Shown here in pieces: positions 17,016-25,781 of a stretch of DNA of 36,690 bases (position 1 is its first letter; each line of letters begins with the position of its first letter). The DNA comes from Oscillospiraceae bacterium (GTDB lineage: Bacteria > Bacillota > Clostridia > Oscillospirales > Acutalibacteraceae). The position numbers were made by a program, and so were the translations under genes. The DNA is taken from contig CADAMO010000009.1 of assembly GCA_902788995.1 (NCBI GenBank), positions 1 through 36,690 of the forward strand. The letters run 5' to 3'. The notes below the pieces were generated by a model. That model ran no database searches, was not told the origin of the DNA, and saw nothing but the letters and a program-made list of their open reading frames with translations.

Positions 17016-17411
17016 ATGAACATTGCCTTGATCGCACACGATTCCAAAAAAGAACTGATGACTCAGTTCTGCATCGCCTACTGCGGCATTCTGAGCCATC
17101 ATTCCCTCTGCGCCACCGGCACAACCGGCAAGCAGGTGGAGGCCGCCACAGGACTGCCGATCACCAAATTCCTCGGCGGCGCCCAGGGCGGCGCCCAGCA
17201 GATCGGCGCGCTGATCTCCTGCAACGAGATCGACCTGCTGCTGTTTTTCCGCAACCCGCTGAACCCCAAGCCCTACGAGCCCAACGACCACGACCTGCTG
17301 CGGCTGTGCGACATGCACAACATCCCCGTGGCCACCAACATCGCCACCGCCGAATCGCTGGTACGCGGCCTCGAACGCGGCGACCTCGACTGGCGTGCGC
17401 TGGTAAAATGA
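17016..17411 (+). CDS. Methylglyoxal synthase homologue lacking catalytic residues
   Basis: The 131-residue product aligns along its length with MgsA, which converts dihydroxyacetone phosphate to methylglyoxal. The start IALIAHD, the phosphate-binding CATGTTGKQ, and NIPVATNIATAE near the C-terminus are all conserved. The catalytic positions are not. Against E. coli MgsA, Asp71 is Ala60 (in GGAQQIGALI), Asp91 is Asn80, His98 is Tyr87 and Asp101 is Asn90. I expect a phosphate-ligand-binding protein without synthase activity. The position after the mre/PBP/min block matches that of mgsA in many Clostridia, so it is probably the orthologue rather than a transferred gene. The ATG at 17016 follows GGGAG. 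Confidence 0.85.
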   Translation: MNIALIAHDSKKELMTQFCIAYCGILSHHSLCATGTTGKQVEAATGLPITKFLGGAQGGAQQIGALISCNEIDLLLFFRNPLNPKPYEPNDHDLLRLCDMHNIPVATNIATAESLVRGLERGDLDWRALVK

Positions 17412-17436
17412 AAGCTTTTGCCTACAAAAGCTTTCA
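17409..17436 (+). other. Perfect stem-loop at the mgsA-like stop codon
   Basis: TGAAAGCTTTTG (17409-17420) and CAAAAGCTTTCA (17425-17436) form a 12-bp perfect stem with a CCTA loop. The stem contains the TGA stop codon. There is no T-tract afterwards, so it may protect or process RNA ends rather than terminate. Confidence 0.6.
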
Positions 17437-17612
17437 GTCGCAAGTCGTAAGTCGTGAGTCGCAAGAAGTCCTCCGGACGTTCCTGATGGATAGATGAACA
17501 GAGACTTCCGGCTCCTCTTATCTCGGAACTGAGGCTCCGTGCTGCGACTTACAACTTACGACTTACGACTTACGACTTACGACTTACGACTTACGACTTA
17601 CGACTTACGACT
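17436..17612. repeat. Inverted heptad-repeat element D (long ACGACTT array)
   Basis: The left arm (17436-17463) is AGTCGCA, AGTCGTA, AGTCGTG, AGTCGCA. The right arm (17544-17612) is GCGACTT, ACAACTT, then seven exact ACGACTT units and a partial one. The right arm ends 28 nt before the hisS start. AGAAGTCCTCCGGACG after the left arm is homologous to the hairpin in element C. This is the largest perfect tandem array in the window. Confidence 0.87.
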
Positions 17613-17640
17613 ATAAAAACACCGAAAGGTTCTGATAACA

Positions 17641-18990
17641 ATGGCTTTACTGACCAAGGCGCCGAGAGGCACCGCCGATATTCTGCCGGGCGACAGCTAT
17701 AAGATCCGGTATATCGAAAACTCTCTGGCCGAGATCGCGGGCAACTTCGGGTTCCGCGAGATCCGCACCCCCGTGTTCGAGCACACGGAGCTGTTCAACC
17801 GCTCCGTGGGCGAGACCACCGACGTGGTGCAGAAAGAGATGTACACCTTTGAAGACAACGGACAGCGCTCCATCACGCTGCGCCCCGAGGGCACGGCAGG
17901 TGTGGCGCGGGCTTTTCTGGAGCACGGCCTGTTCAACGAGCCCATGCCCCAGAAATATTTCTACCACACCTCCTGCTACCGCTATGAAAAGCCGCAGGCG
18001 GGAAGGCTGCGCGAGTTCCACCAGTTCGGCGTGGAGTGCATGGGCACCCAGTCCCCCGCCGCCGACGCAGAGATCATCGCGCTGGCCCGTCAGGTGTTCG
18101 ACTTCTTCGAGCTGGACGACATCAGCCTCGAGATCAACTCCATCGGCTGCCCCCGCTGCCGCAAGGACTACCACGCAGCGCTGCTCTCCTACTTTGAGGG
18201 CAAAAAAGACCAGCTTTGCGAGACCTGCCAGTCACGGCTATACCGCAACCCCATGCGGATCCTCGACTGCAAATCTCCGGTGTGCTCCGCCATCGCCAAG
18301 GACGCCCCCGTGGTGCTGGACTTCCTCTGCGAAGAGTGCAGCGACCACTTCAAGGCCGTTCAGAAGCACCTTGACGCCATGGATATCGACTACACGATCA
18401 ACCCCCGCATCGTGCGCGGGCTTGACTATTATACAAAGACCGTCTTTGAGTTCGTCTCCACCGCCATCGGCGCTCAGGGCACCGTCTGCGGCGGCGGCCG
18501 CTACGACGGGCTGATCGAGCAGTTGGGCGGCAACGCTCTGCCCGCCAGCGGCTTTGGTATGGGCATAGAGCGGCTGTTGCTGCTGCTGAACGCCCAGCAC
18601 AAGGAGCTGCCGGAGGAGCCCCGCGTGCAGCTCTACATCGCCCCCGCCACACAGGATTTCACGGTGGAGGCCATGCGCATCATCAACGAGCTGAGGGAAG
18701 AGGGCGTTTCCGCCCTGACGGACCTGGAAAACCGTTCCATCAAGGCCCAGATGAAGTACGCCAACAAAAAGAACGTGATGTTCACCATGATCCTCGGCCC
18801 CGACGAGATCGAAAACCGCAAGGCGACCGTCAAGAACATGGACAACGGCGAGACCGCGGAGATCTCGCTGGATACCTTCTCAGAGGACTTCATGCACTTC
18901 ACCATCAACGCCGCGCTGGCCGATCTGGATCTGGGCGCGGGAGATATCGATCTGAACAATCTGACTCTTTTAACCGGAGGAAAAGAATAA
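17641..18990 (+). CDS. hisS: Histidyl-tRNA synthetase
   Basis: This class II synthetase charges tRNA-His. The 449-residue product has APRGTADILPGDS at the N-terminus, motif 1 (REIRTPVFEHTELFNRSVG), motif 2 with RYEKPQAGRLREFHQFG, the histidine-specific RGLDYYTKTVFEF, and motif 3 with GFGMGIERLLL. The C-terminal anticodon-binding domain follows. Length is typical. AAAGG lies 12 nt before the ATG, a weak site. The upstream region is the heptad element D and not a T-box. It is followed after one base by aspS, the usual Firmicutes pair. Confidence 0.97.
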   Translation: MALLTKAPRGTADILPGDSYKIRYIENSLAEIAGNFGFREIRTPVFEHTELFNRSVGETTDVVQKEMYTFEDNGQRSITLRPEGTAGVARAFLEHGLFNEPMPQKYFYHTSCYRYEKPQAGRLREFHQFGVECMGTQSPAADAEIIALARQVFDFFELDDISLEINSIGCPRCRKDYHAALLSYFEGKKDQLCETCQSRLYRNPMRILDCKSPVCSAIAKDAPVVLDFLCEECSDHFKAVQKHLDAMDIDYTINPRIVRGLDYYTKTVFEFVSTAIGAQGTVCGGGRYDGLIEQLGGNALPASGFGMGIERLLLLLNAQHKELPEEPRVQLYIAPATQDFTVEAMRIINELREEGVSALTDLENRSIKAQMKYANKKNVMFTMILGPDEIENRKATVKNMDNGETAEISLDTFSEDFMHFTINAALADLDLGAGDIDLNNLTLLTGGKE

Positions 18991-18991
18991 C

Positions 18992-20764
18992 ATGGAATTT
19001 TTAGCAGGAATGAAACGTACCGACTACTGCGGCAATTTCCGCGCCTGCGACGCGGGTAAGGAAATCACCGTATTCGGATGGGTGCAGCGCACCAGGAATC
19101 TCGGCAGCCTGATCTTCATTGATCTGCGCGACCGCACAGGCGTCATTCAGCTGGCCTTTGACGAGACAACCGATAAAGAGGTGTTCGACAAGGCGGCCGC
19201 CGCCCGCAGCGAATACGTGCTGGCGGCCAAGGGAACCGTGCGCGAGCGCTCCGCCAAGACGGACAAGATCCCCACGGGCGATATCGAGGTGTTCGTCACC
19301 GAGCTGCGCATCCTCGCCAAGAGCGAAACGCCGCCCTTCGAGATCGTGCCCAACTCCAACACGGCGGAGACCACCCGTCTGAAATACCGCTACCTTGACC
19401 TGCGCCGCCCCGACCTGCAGGGCAACATTCTCATGCGCAACAAGGTGGCCAAGATCACCCGCGACTATTTCTATGACAACGGCTTCATCGAGATCGAGAC
19501 CCCGATCCTGATGAAATCCACCCCCGAGGGAGCGAGGGACTTCCTGGTCCCCAGCCGCCTGCACAACGGCGAGTTCTACGCCCTGCCCCAGTCCCCGCAG
19601 TTGTATAAGCAGCTCTCCATGGTGGCCGGCTTCGACCGCTACATCCAGATTGCCCGTTGCTTCCGGGATGAGGACCTGCGCGCCGACCGTCAGCCGGAGT
19701 TCACCCAGATCGACCTGGAAATGTCCTTCGTGGATGTGGACGACGTGCTGGAGCTGATCGAGGGCTTCATGAAAAAGCTGTTCAAGGAGGCCATCGGCGT
19801 TGACATCGAAACGCCCCTGCCCCGTCTGAAATATAAGGACGCAATGGACCGCTACGGCTCCGACAAGCCGGACACCCGCTTCGCCATGGAGCTGTTCGAC
19901 CTGTCCGAGATCGTCAAGGACTGCGGCTTCAGCGTGTTTGAGGGCGCCATCGCAAACGGCGGCACCGTGCGGGCCTTTACTGCAAAGAACGCCGTTTCCA
20001 CCCTCACCAGAAAAGAGATCGACAAGCTGACCGAGCACGCCAAGGGCATCGGCGCCAAGGGCCTCGCCTGGATCCGCTGGACCGACGACGGCGTCGCCTC
20101 CTCCTTTGGAAAATTCCTGGGCGAGGGCAAGATGGACGAGATCCTGGCCGCCGCGGGCGCCGAAAAGGGCGACGTGGTGCTGATCATCGCCGATACCAAA
20201 AAGACGCTGGCCCTGACCACGCTGGGAACGCTCCGCTGCGAAGTGGCCAAGAAGCTGGATATCATCGGCGAGGGCTACAACCTGCTGTGGATCGTGGAGT
20301 TCCCCTTCTTCGACTGGGACGAGGAGACCCAGTCGTGGGTAGCCATGCACCATCCCTTCACCGCTCCCCTGGACGAGTGCCTGCCTTATCTTGAGAGCGA
20401 CAAGGGCGCCGTCAGAGCCAAGGCCTACGACCTGGTGCTCAACGGCATCGAGCTGTCCTCCGGCTCTATCCGGATCACCAACCCCGAGCTGCAAAGCCGC
20501 ATCTTCTCCCTGCTGGGCCTGTCCGAAGAGGAAGCCCAGGCCAAGTTCGGCTACCTGCTGGACGCCTTCCGGTTCGGTCCGCCCCCCCACGGCGGCATGG
20601 GCATCGGTCTCGACCGCCTCGTGATGCAGATGCTGGGTGCGGAGAGCCTGCGCGACGTGATCGCCTATCCCAAGCTCAAGGACGCCACCGAAGCCATGAC
20701 CGAGTGCCCCAGCCCCGTGGACGACGACCAGCTGAAGCTGCTGGGACTTTCGATCAACGGATAA
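18992..20764 (+). CDS. aspS: Aspartyl-tRNA synthetase
   Basis: This class II synthetase charges tRNA-Asp (and possibly tRNA-Asn; the sequence does not settle this). The 590-residue length is that of bacterial AspRS. The N-terminal OB fold (GWVQRTRNLGSLIFIDLRDR), the catalytic core (QSPQLYKQLSMVAGFDRYIQIARCFRDEDLRADRQPEFTQ region), the inserted GAD domain in the middle and motif 3 (GIGLDRLVMQMLG) are all visible. The ribosome binding site GGAGG lies inside the hisS tail, and the two genes are one base apart, so they are co-transcribed. Confidence 0.97.
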   Translation: MEFLAGMKRTDYCGNFRACDAGKEITVFGWVQRTRNLGSLIFIDLRDRTGVIQLAFDETTDKEVFDKAAAARSEYVLAAKGTVRERSAKTDKIPTGDIEVFVTELRILAKSETPPFEIVPNSNTAETTRLKYRYLDLRRPDLQGNILMRNKVAKITRDYFYDNGFIEIETPILMKSTPEGARDFLVPSRLHNGEFYALPQSPQLYKQLSMVAGFDRYIQIARCFRDEDLRADRQPEFTQIDLEMSFVDVDDVLELIEGFMKKLFKEAIGVDIETPLPRLKYKDAMDRYGSDKPDTRFAMELFDLSEIVKDCGFSVFEGAIANGGTVRAFTAKNAVSTLTRKEIDKLTEHAKGIGAKGLAWIRWTDDGVASSFGKFLGEGKMDEILAAAGAEKGDVVLIIADTKKTLALTTLGTLRCEVAKKLDIIGEGYNLLWIVEFPFFDWDEETQSWVAMHHPFTAPLDECLPYLESDKGAVRAKAYDLVLNGIELSSGSIRITNPELQSRIFSLLGLSEEEAQAKFGYLLDAFRFGPPPHGGMGIGLDRLVMQMLGAESLRDVIAYPKLKDATEAMTECPSPVDDDQLKLLGLSING

Positions 20765-20775
20765 AATGACAAAAG

Positions 20776-20879
20776 CGTAGCACGGCGCCTCGCGCCGCTA
20801 ATCGACCGGGAATGAATCTTTTTTCAACGTTTTGATTATTGTTTATGCCCGGTTTAACGGCGCAAGGCGCCGTGCTACG
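20776..20879. repeat. REP/BIME-like inverted pair E
   Basis: The left arm (20776-20810) begins CGTAGCACGGCGCCTCGCGC. The right arm (20848-20879) is its reverse complement with two substitutions and a 3-nt gap. Each arm is GTAG followed by its own hairpin (CGGCGC-CTC-GCGCCG). The pair starts 12 nt after the aspS stop and ends 26 nt before the next start codon. Confidence 0.8.
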
Positions 20880-20905
20880 TAAATTTCCATCAGGAGACAT
20901 TTGAT

Positions 20906-22036
20906 ATGTATTCCGAACCGCTGCGCTTCCACAACGGCGCCTTCAAACTCATGCAGATCTCCGATATTCAGGAGCTGGCGACGATCAATCCCGATTCCAT
21001 CAAGCTCCTTACGCTGGCGCTGGAACGGGAAAAGCCCGACCTGGCGGTGTTCACCGGCGATCAGGTCTACGGGATCCATCCCTCCTTCCGGCTGGGCGAT
21101 ACCCGCCATCTGATCGCGAATACCATCCGGGCCGTCCTCGCCCCCTTTGAGGCGGCGGGGGTCCCCTTTGCCGTCACCTTCGGCAATCACGACGAACAGT
21201 GCGGCGTTTCCAACGCGCAGCAGGCGGATCTCTACAGTCAAAGCCCTTATTACGTCGGCGGAGACTACCGCAGCAAAGACGACAAGGGCACCTACCGGGT
21301 GCCGCTGTTCGGCGAAAAGGGCCATGCGTTCGACGTGTTCCTGATCGACTCCAACGGACAGGAGGGCGCCACCGGGGCTTATCTCCCCGTCAAGGAGGAG
21401 CAGTTGGCGTGGTTCAGAGAAGAGCGTCGAAAAACGGCGGAAGCGGATGGAAAGAGCGTCCCCGCGCTGGTGTTCCAGCACATTCCCGTGCCGGAATATT
21501 ACGACGTGCTGCAGCGGGTCAAGCGCGGCACGAAAGGGGCCGTGGAAGCCTTCCGCACCCACAAAAACGAGTTTTATGTGCTGCCGGAGGTCTACCGGAA
21601 GACCGGCGGATTTCTGAAGGAATCCCCCGCCACGCCGGACCGCAATTCCGGCGAATTCGCGACGCTGAAAGCGGACGGAAACGTGCTGGGTCTGTTGGTT
21701 GGCCACGACCACATCAACTCCTTCGTGGCCGAAAAGGACGGCGTGAAGCTGATCTACACCCAGGGCAGCGGCTTCAACGTCTACGGCCCGGGGCGGCAGC
21801 GGGGCGTGCGGATCGTCACCTTGCGGGAAGACGACCTCACCCGTTTTGAGACCCACACCGTCACTTTCGATGAACTGACAAGCGACCCGGTCAGCCATCC
21901 GCTGAAGGAATTCGTACTGACCCATATCCCCTCCAGCTTCGAGCAGGTCAAACGACTGATCCTGATAGGGGCGGCAGGCGCGGCCCTTGCGGGCGGCCTC
22001 GCGGTGAGCGCGTACCTCAAAATCCGCAAAAAATAA
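20906..22036 (+). CDS. Tail-anchored calcineurin-like metallophosphoesterase
   Basis: The 376-residue product has the metallophosphoesterase motifs in order: SDIQE (Asp20; Gln22 where many members have His), GDQ (Asp52), GNHD at 93-96, FQHIP, and GHDH near 240. The substrate is unknown; the family covers phosphomonoesters and diesters. There is no signal peptide. A C-terminal hydrophobic helix (about 350-371) ending in KIRKK suggests a tail anchor that keeps the enzyme on the inner face of the membrane. AGGAG lies 9 nt before the ATG. The next gene starts 22 nt downstream and is probably co-transcribed. Confidence 0.87.
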   Translation: MYSEPLRFHNGAFKLMQISDIQELATINPDSIKLLTLALEREKPDLAVFTGDQVYGIHPSFRLGDTRHLIANTIRAVLAPFEAAGVPFAVTFGNHDEQCGVSNAQQADLYSQSPYYVGGDYRSKDDKGTYRVPLFGEKGHAFDVFLIDSNGQEGATGAYLPVKEEQLAWFREERRKTAEADGKSVPALVFQHIPVPEYYDVLQRVKRGTKGAVEAFRTHKNEFYVLPEVYRKTGGFLKESPATPDRNSGEFATLKADGNVLGLLVGHDHINSFVAEKDGVKLIYTQGSGFNVYGPGRQRGVRIVTLREDDLTRFETHTVTFDELTSDPVSHPLKEFVLTHIPSSFEQVKRLILIGAAGAALAGGLAVSAYLKIRKK

Positions 22037-22058
22037 ACCGTAAAAAGGAACCGTCACC

Positions 22059-23318
22059 ATGCTGAAACGGATCAAAATCAGAAGCAACGGCCTGACCTTT
22101 TTATACGACCAGAACCAGAGCGCCGGCAGCGTGACCGCGGCGCTCTTTTTCAAATCCGGCGTGATTTATGAAAAGGAGCGGGAACTGGGCGTGAGCCGCT
22201 TTGTGCAGGAGCTGTTGTTCCGGCAATACGCCTCCGGCTTTTCCGCCGACCTGTTGACGGAGCAGTCCGCCGGACGGGATCATGCCGCCTTTCTGTTCAC
22301 CGCGCCGCCGGAGTGCGCCGGTGAGGCCGTTGAACGCCTGCTGCGGGTCTTCGACGAGGAGCCCTTCGGGCCTGCACAGATCGAAACGGTGCGGTCAGAC
22401 ATGATCCGGGCGGCGCAGACCTGGAAGCCCTCGCCGGAAGAGACACAGGAAGCGCTTTTGTTTGACCGCCCGCAATACGCGGCCTCCCCCTTCGGGACGG
22501 AACGATCGCTCTTTTCGCTGACGGAAGACAAACTCCGTCAATGGAGAAACGCCTATTTCGCCCCCTCCAACGCCTGCCTCGTCGTCACGGGAGCCGTATC
22601 CAACGACGATCTGAACGCCGTCACGGCGCTGCTGCGTTCCCTGCCCGCCCGGAAACGAAAGACGATCAACACAAAGCAGCTGTTCCCGGCGGATCAGTTT
22701 TTCAGGACCTCCGCGTCAGACCGGCTGCTGCCCACGGAAGAACCGTTTGCCTCCGTCTCGCTGCAGTTTGAGATCGATCTGGGCGAAACGAAACCCGTCT
22801 GGGCGGATCTGCTGCGGCGGCTGTTGACGGAACCGCCCGAAGGCGCGGTCCACACGGCGCTGACGGGCCGAAAGCTGACGGACGCCGTGGACGGCGGCTT
22901 GCGCCTGTACCGGGGATTTGCAACGCTGTCACTCTCCTGCTTCACCTTTCACGCTAACGCGGCGGAATGCGCCCTGCTGATGGCGGAGAGCGCGGCGGAA
23001 TTCAAAGAGAAACTCCGGGAGGAGACCGTTGCGCCGCTGCTGAAGGATTATGCCGTCAACCGGCTCTACCGCACCGACGACAACGCCCATTACGCCTACG
23101 ACGTAGGGCTGCACAACTTCATTCTGTTCACCGACGATCTTCTGCTGCCGGAGGATATCAGCGCTGAGGCCGCCACGGAGGCGCTGCTGACCGCCGCCGA
23201 TCTGATCCTGCTGCCCGACAACGCCGTTTTCACTTTATATTATAATGAAAAGCGCGGGGCGGACCCTGCCGCCATCAAAAAGAGGCTTGCCGCAGCGCGG
23301 ATCCGGCTGTTTCTATAA
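22059..23318 (+). CDS. M16 (insulinase/YfmF-like) peptidase homologue without a zinc site
   Basis: The 419-residue product shows the two-lobe pattern of the M16 family, including the N-terminal GSVTAALFFKSG, the YFAPSNACLVVTGAVS segment, and a C-terminal half of similar size. The inverted zinc motif HxxEH should lie at residues 47-51, but the sequence there reads RFVQE. It is therefore probably a non-catalytic partner, as in paired M16 systems where one subunit keeps zinc and the other does not. The active partner gene is not in this window. It follows the metallophosphoesterase by 22 nt. There is no signal peptide. Confidence 0.8.
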   Translation: MLKRIKIRSNGLTFLYDQNQSAGSVTAALFFKSGVIYEKERELGVSRFVQELLFRQYASGFSADLLTEQSAGRDHAAFLFTAPPECAGEAVERLLRVFDEEPFGPAQIETVRSDMIRAAQTWKPSPEETQEALLFDRPQYAASPFGTERSLFSLTEDKLRQWRNAYFAPSNACLVVTGAVSNDDLNAVTALLRSLPARKRKTINTKQLFPADQFFRTSASDRLLPTEEPFASVSLQFEIDLGETKPVWADLLRRLLTEPPEGAVHTALTGRKLTDAVDGGLRLYRGFATLSLSCFTFHANAAECALLMAESAAEFKEKLREETVAPLLKDYAVNRLYRTDDNAHYAYDVGLHNFILFTDDLLLPEDISAEAATEALLTAADLILLPDNAVFTLYYNEKRGADPAAIKKRLAAARIRLFL

Positions 23319-23347
23319 GATTTTTTTGAAAAATTTACAAAAAAGAC

Positions 23348-23375
23348 TTGCATTTTTATTTTTTTGCGCTACAAT
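23348..23375 (+). promoter_or_regulatory. groESL promoter
   Basis: TTGCAT (23348-23353) and TACAAT (23370-23375) are 16 nt apart. The predicted start near 23382 falls inside the CIRCE operator, as usual for HrcA-controlled genes. Confidence 0.8.
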
Positions 23376-23379
23376 ATAC

Positions 23380-23406
23380 TTAGCACTCAAAAAGATAGAG
23401 TGCTAA
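23380..23406 (+). promoter_or_regulatory. CIRCE operator (HrcA binding site)
   Basis: TTAGCACTC, a 9-nt spacer and GAGTGCTAA form a perfect consensus CIRCE element. It predicts HrcA repression of groESL relieved by heat shock. hrcA itself is not in the window. Confidence 0.98.
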
Positions 23407-23451
23407 AAATCGACACGATTTCGTAGATTATATCTCAGGAGGGATTTTATT

Positions 23452-23736
23452 ATGACGTTGAAACCACTCGGCGACAGAGTCGTACTCAGATTTACGGAAG
23501 TGGAAGAGACTTCCAAGGGCGGCATCATTCTGGCCGCCTCCGCGCAGGAAAAGCCCCAGGTGGCGGAGATCCTGGCAGTCGGCCCCGGCGGCGTTGTTGA
23601 CGGCAAAGAAGTCAAGATGGAAGTCAAGGTCGGCGACAAGGTCATCCTCAGCAAGTATTCCGGCACGGAAGTAAAGCTGGGCAAGGACGAGTACGTGATC
23701 GCCAAGCAGAGCGACATTCTCGCCGTCGTCGAATAA
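23452..23736 (+). CDS. groS: Co-chaperonin GroES
   Basis: GroES caps the GroEL cage during folding. The 94-residue product starts MTLKPLGDRVVLRF and contains the mobile loop (about 16-32, with EETSKGGIILAASAQEKPQ) and the ending DEYVIAKQSDILAVVE, all typical. AGGAGG lies 9 nt before the ATG. It is the first gene of the CIRCE-controlled operon; groEL follows after 31 nt. Confidence 0.98.
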   Translation: MTLKPLGDRVVLRFTEVEETSKGGIILAASAQEKPQVAEILAVGPGGVVDGKEVKMEVKVGDKVILSKYSGTEVKLGKDEYVIAKQSDILAVVE

Positions 23737-23746
23737 TTCACAATAG

Positions 23747-25411
<1,665 letters not shown>

Positions 25412-25412
25412 T

Positions 25413-25465
25413 GTAGCACGGCACCTTGCGCCGTTTCAGTCGGAAGTCATCAGTCGGAAGTCGGA
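25413..25465. repeat. Composite half-element: REP-like unit joined to a heptad left arm
   Basis: GTAGCACGGCACCTTGCGCC starts at 25413, 2 nt after the groEL stop, and matches the REP-like arms seen at 20776. It is followed at 25438-25465 by four heptads: AGTCGGA, AGTCATC, AGTCGGA, AGTCGGA. This 28-nt block is the exact reverse complement of a stretch of the right arm of element C. No complementary right arm is found nearby. Confidence 0.75.
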
Positions 25466-25523
25466 TGCCACATAGGACGACCGGTTCCGGAATGACAATC
25501 GCATCATCATAACAGCAAAACAA

Positions 25524-25565
25524 CACCCCGGATGTTCGGAACACCGTTCATCTGGGGTGATTTTT
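25524..25565 (+). terminator. groEL terminator
   Basis: CACCCCGGATG (25524-25534) pairs with CATCTGGGGTG (25549-25559), with one G-T pair, and is followed by TTTTT after one base. On the other strand the stem is followed by a T-rich stretch, so it may also serve the convergent fumarase operon. Confidence 0.85.
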
Positions 25566-25628
25566 CTGCTTTATCAGGGAAAAAATGTAAAATGAGGCAA
25601 TCAGCATTTGTGCGGTCTTTTGCCCATG

Positions 25629-25781
25629 CGGTAGCGCGGCACCTCAGTGCCGCTATTCACAAAAGCTACATTTCGGAAACCTGAAATGCAGTTCATTCCT
25701 TTTCAATCCCATATAGCAAAACTTTTTACGATGCCAAAAAGTTGTTTGTCCTACGAGCGGCACTGAGGTGCCGCGCTACCG
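25629..25781. repeat. REP/BIME-like inverted pair with perfect 26-bp arms
   Basis: The arms 25629-25654 and 25756-25781 are exact reverse complements over 26 bp. Each reads GTAG followed by a hairpin (CGGCAC-CTCA-GTGCCG). The 101-nt interior is AT-richer and folds into two further hairpins: CATTTC/GAAATG at 25669-25688 and AACTTTTT/AAAAAGTT at 25720-25743. There is no open reading frame inside. Confidence 0.85.

Noticed and set aside
17544-17612. Possible CRISPR array
   Set aside because: The unit is only 7 bp with no unique spacers and no cas genes nearby.
17412-17640. Possible T-box leader for hisS
   Set aside because: No T-box sequence or specifier/antiterminator layout is seen; the region is explained by the heptad element.
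19001-20590. A 529-residue open frame opposite aspS, and similar long frames opposite groEL, PBP2, GH51 and the lyase genes
   Set aside because: They lie wholly within secure genes, lack ribosome binding sites and show no recognisable motifs.
23319-23347. Terminator after the M16 homologue
   Set aside because: There are T-rich stretches but no convincing GC stem before them.
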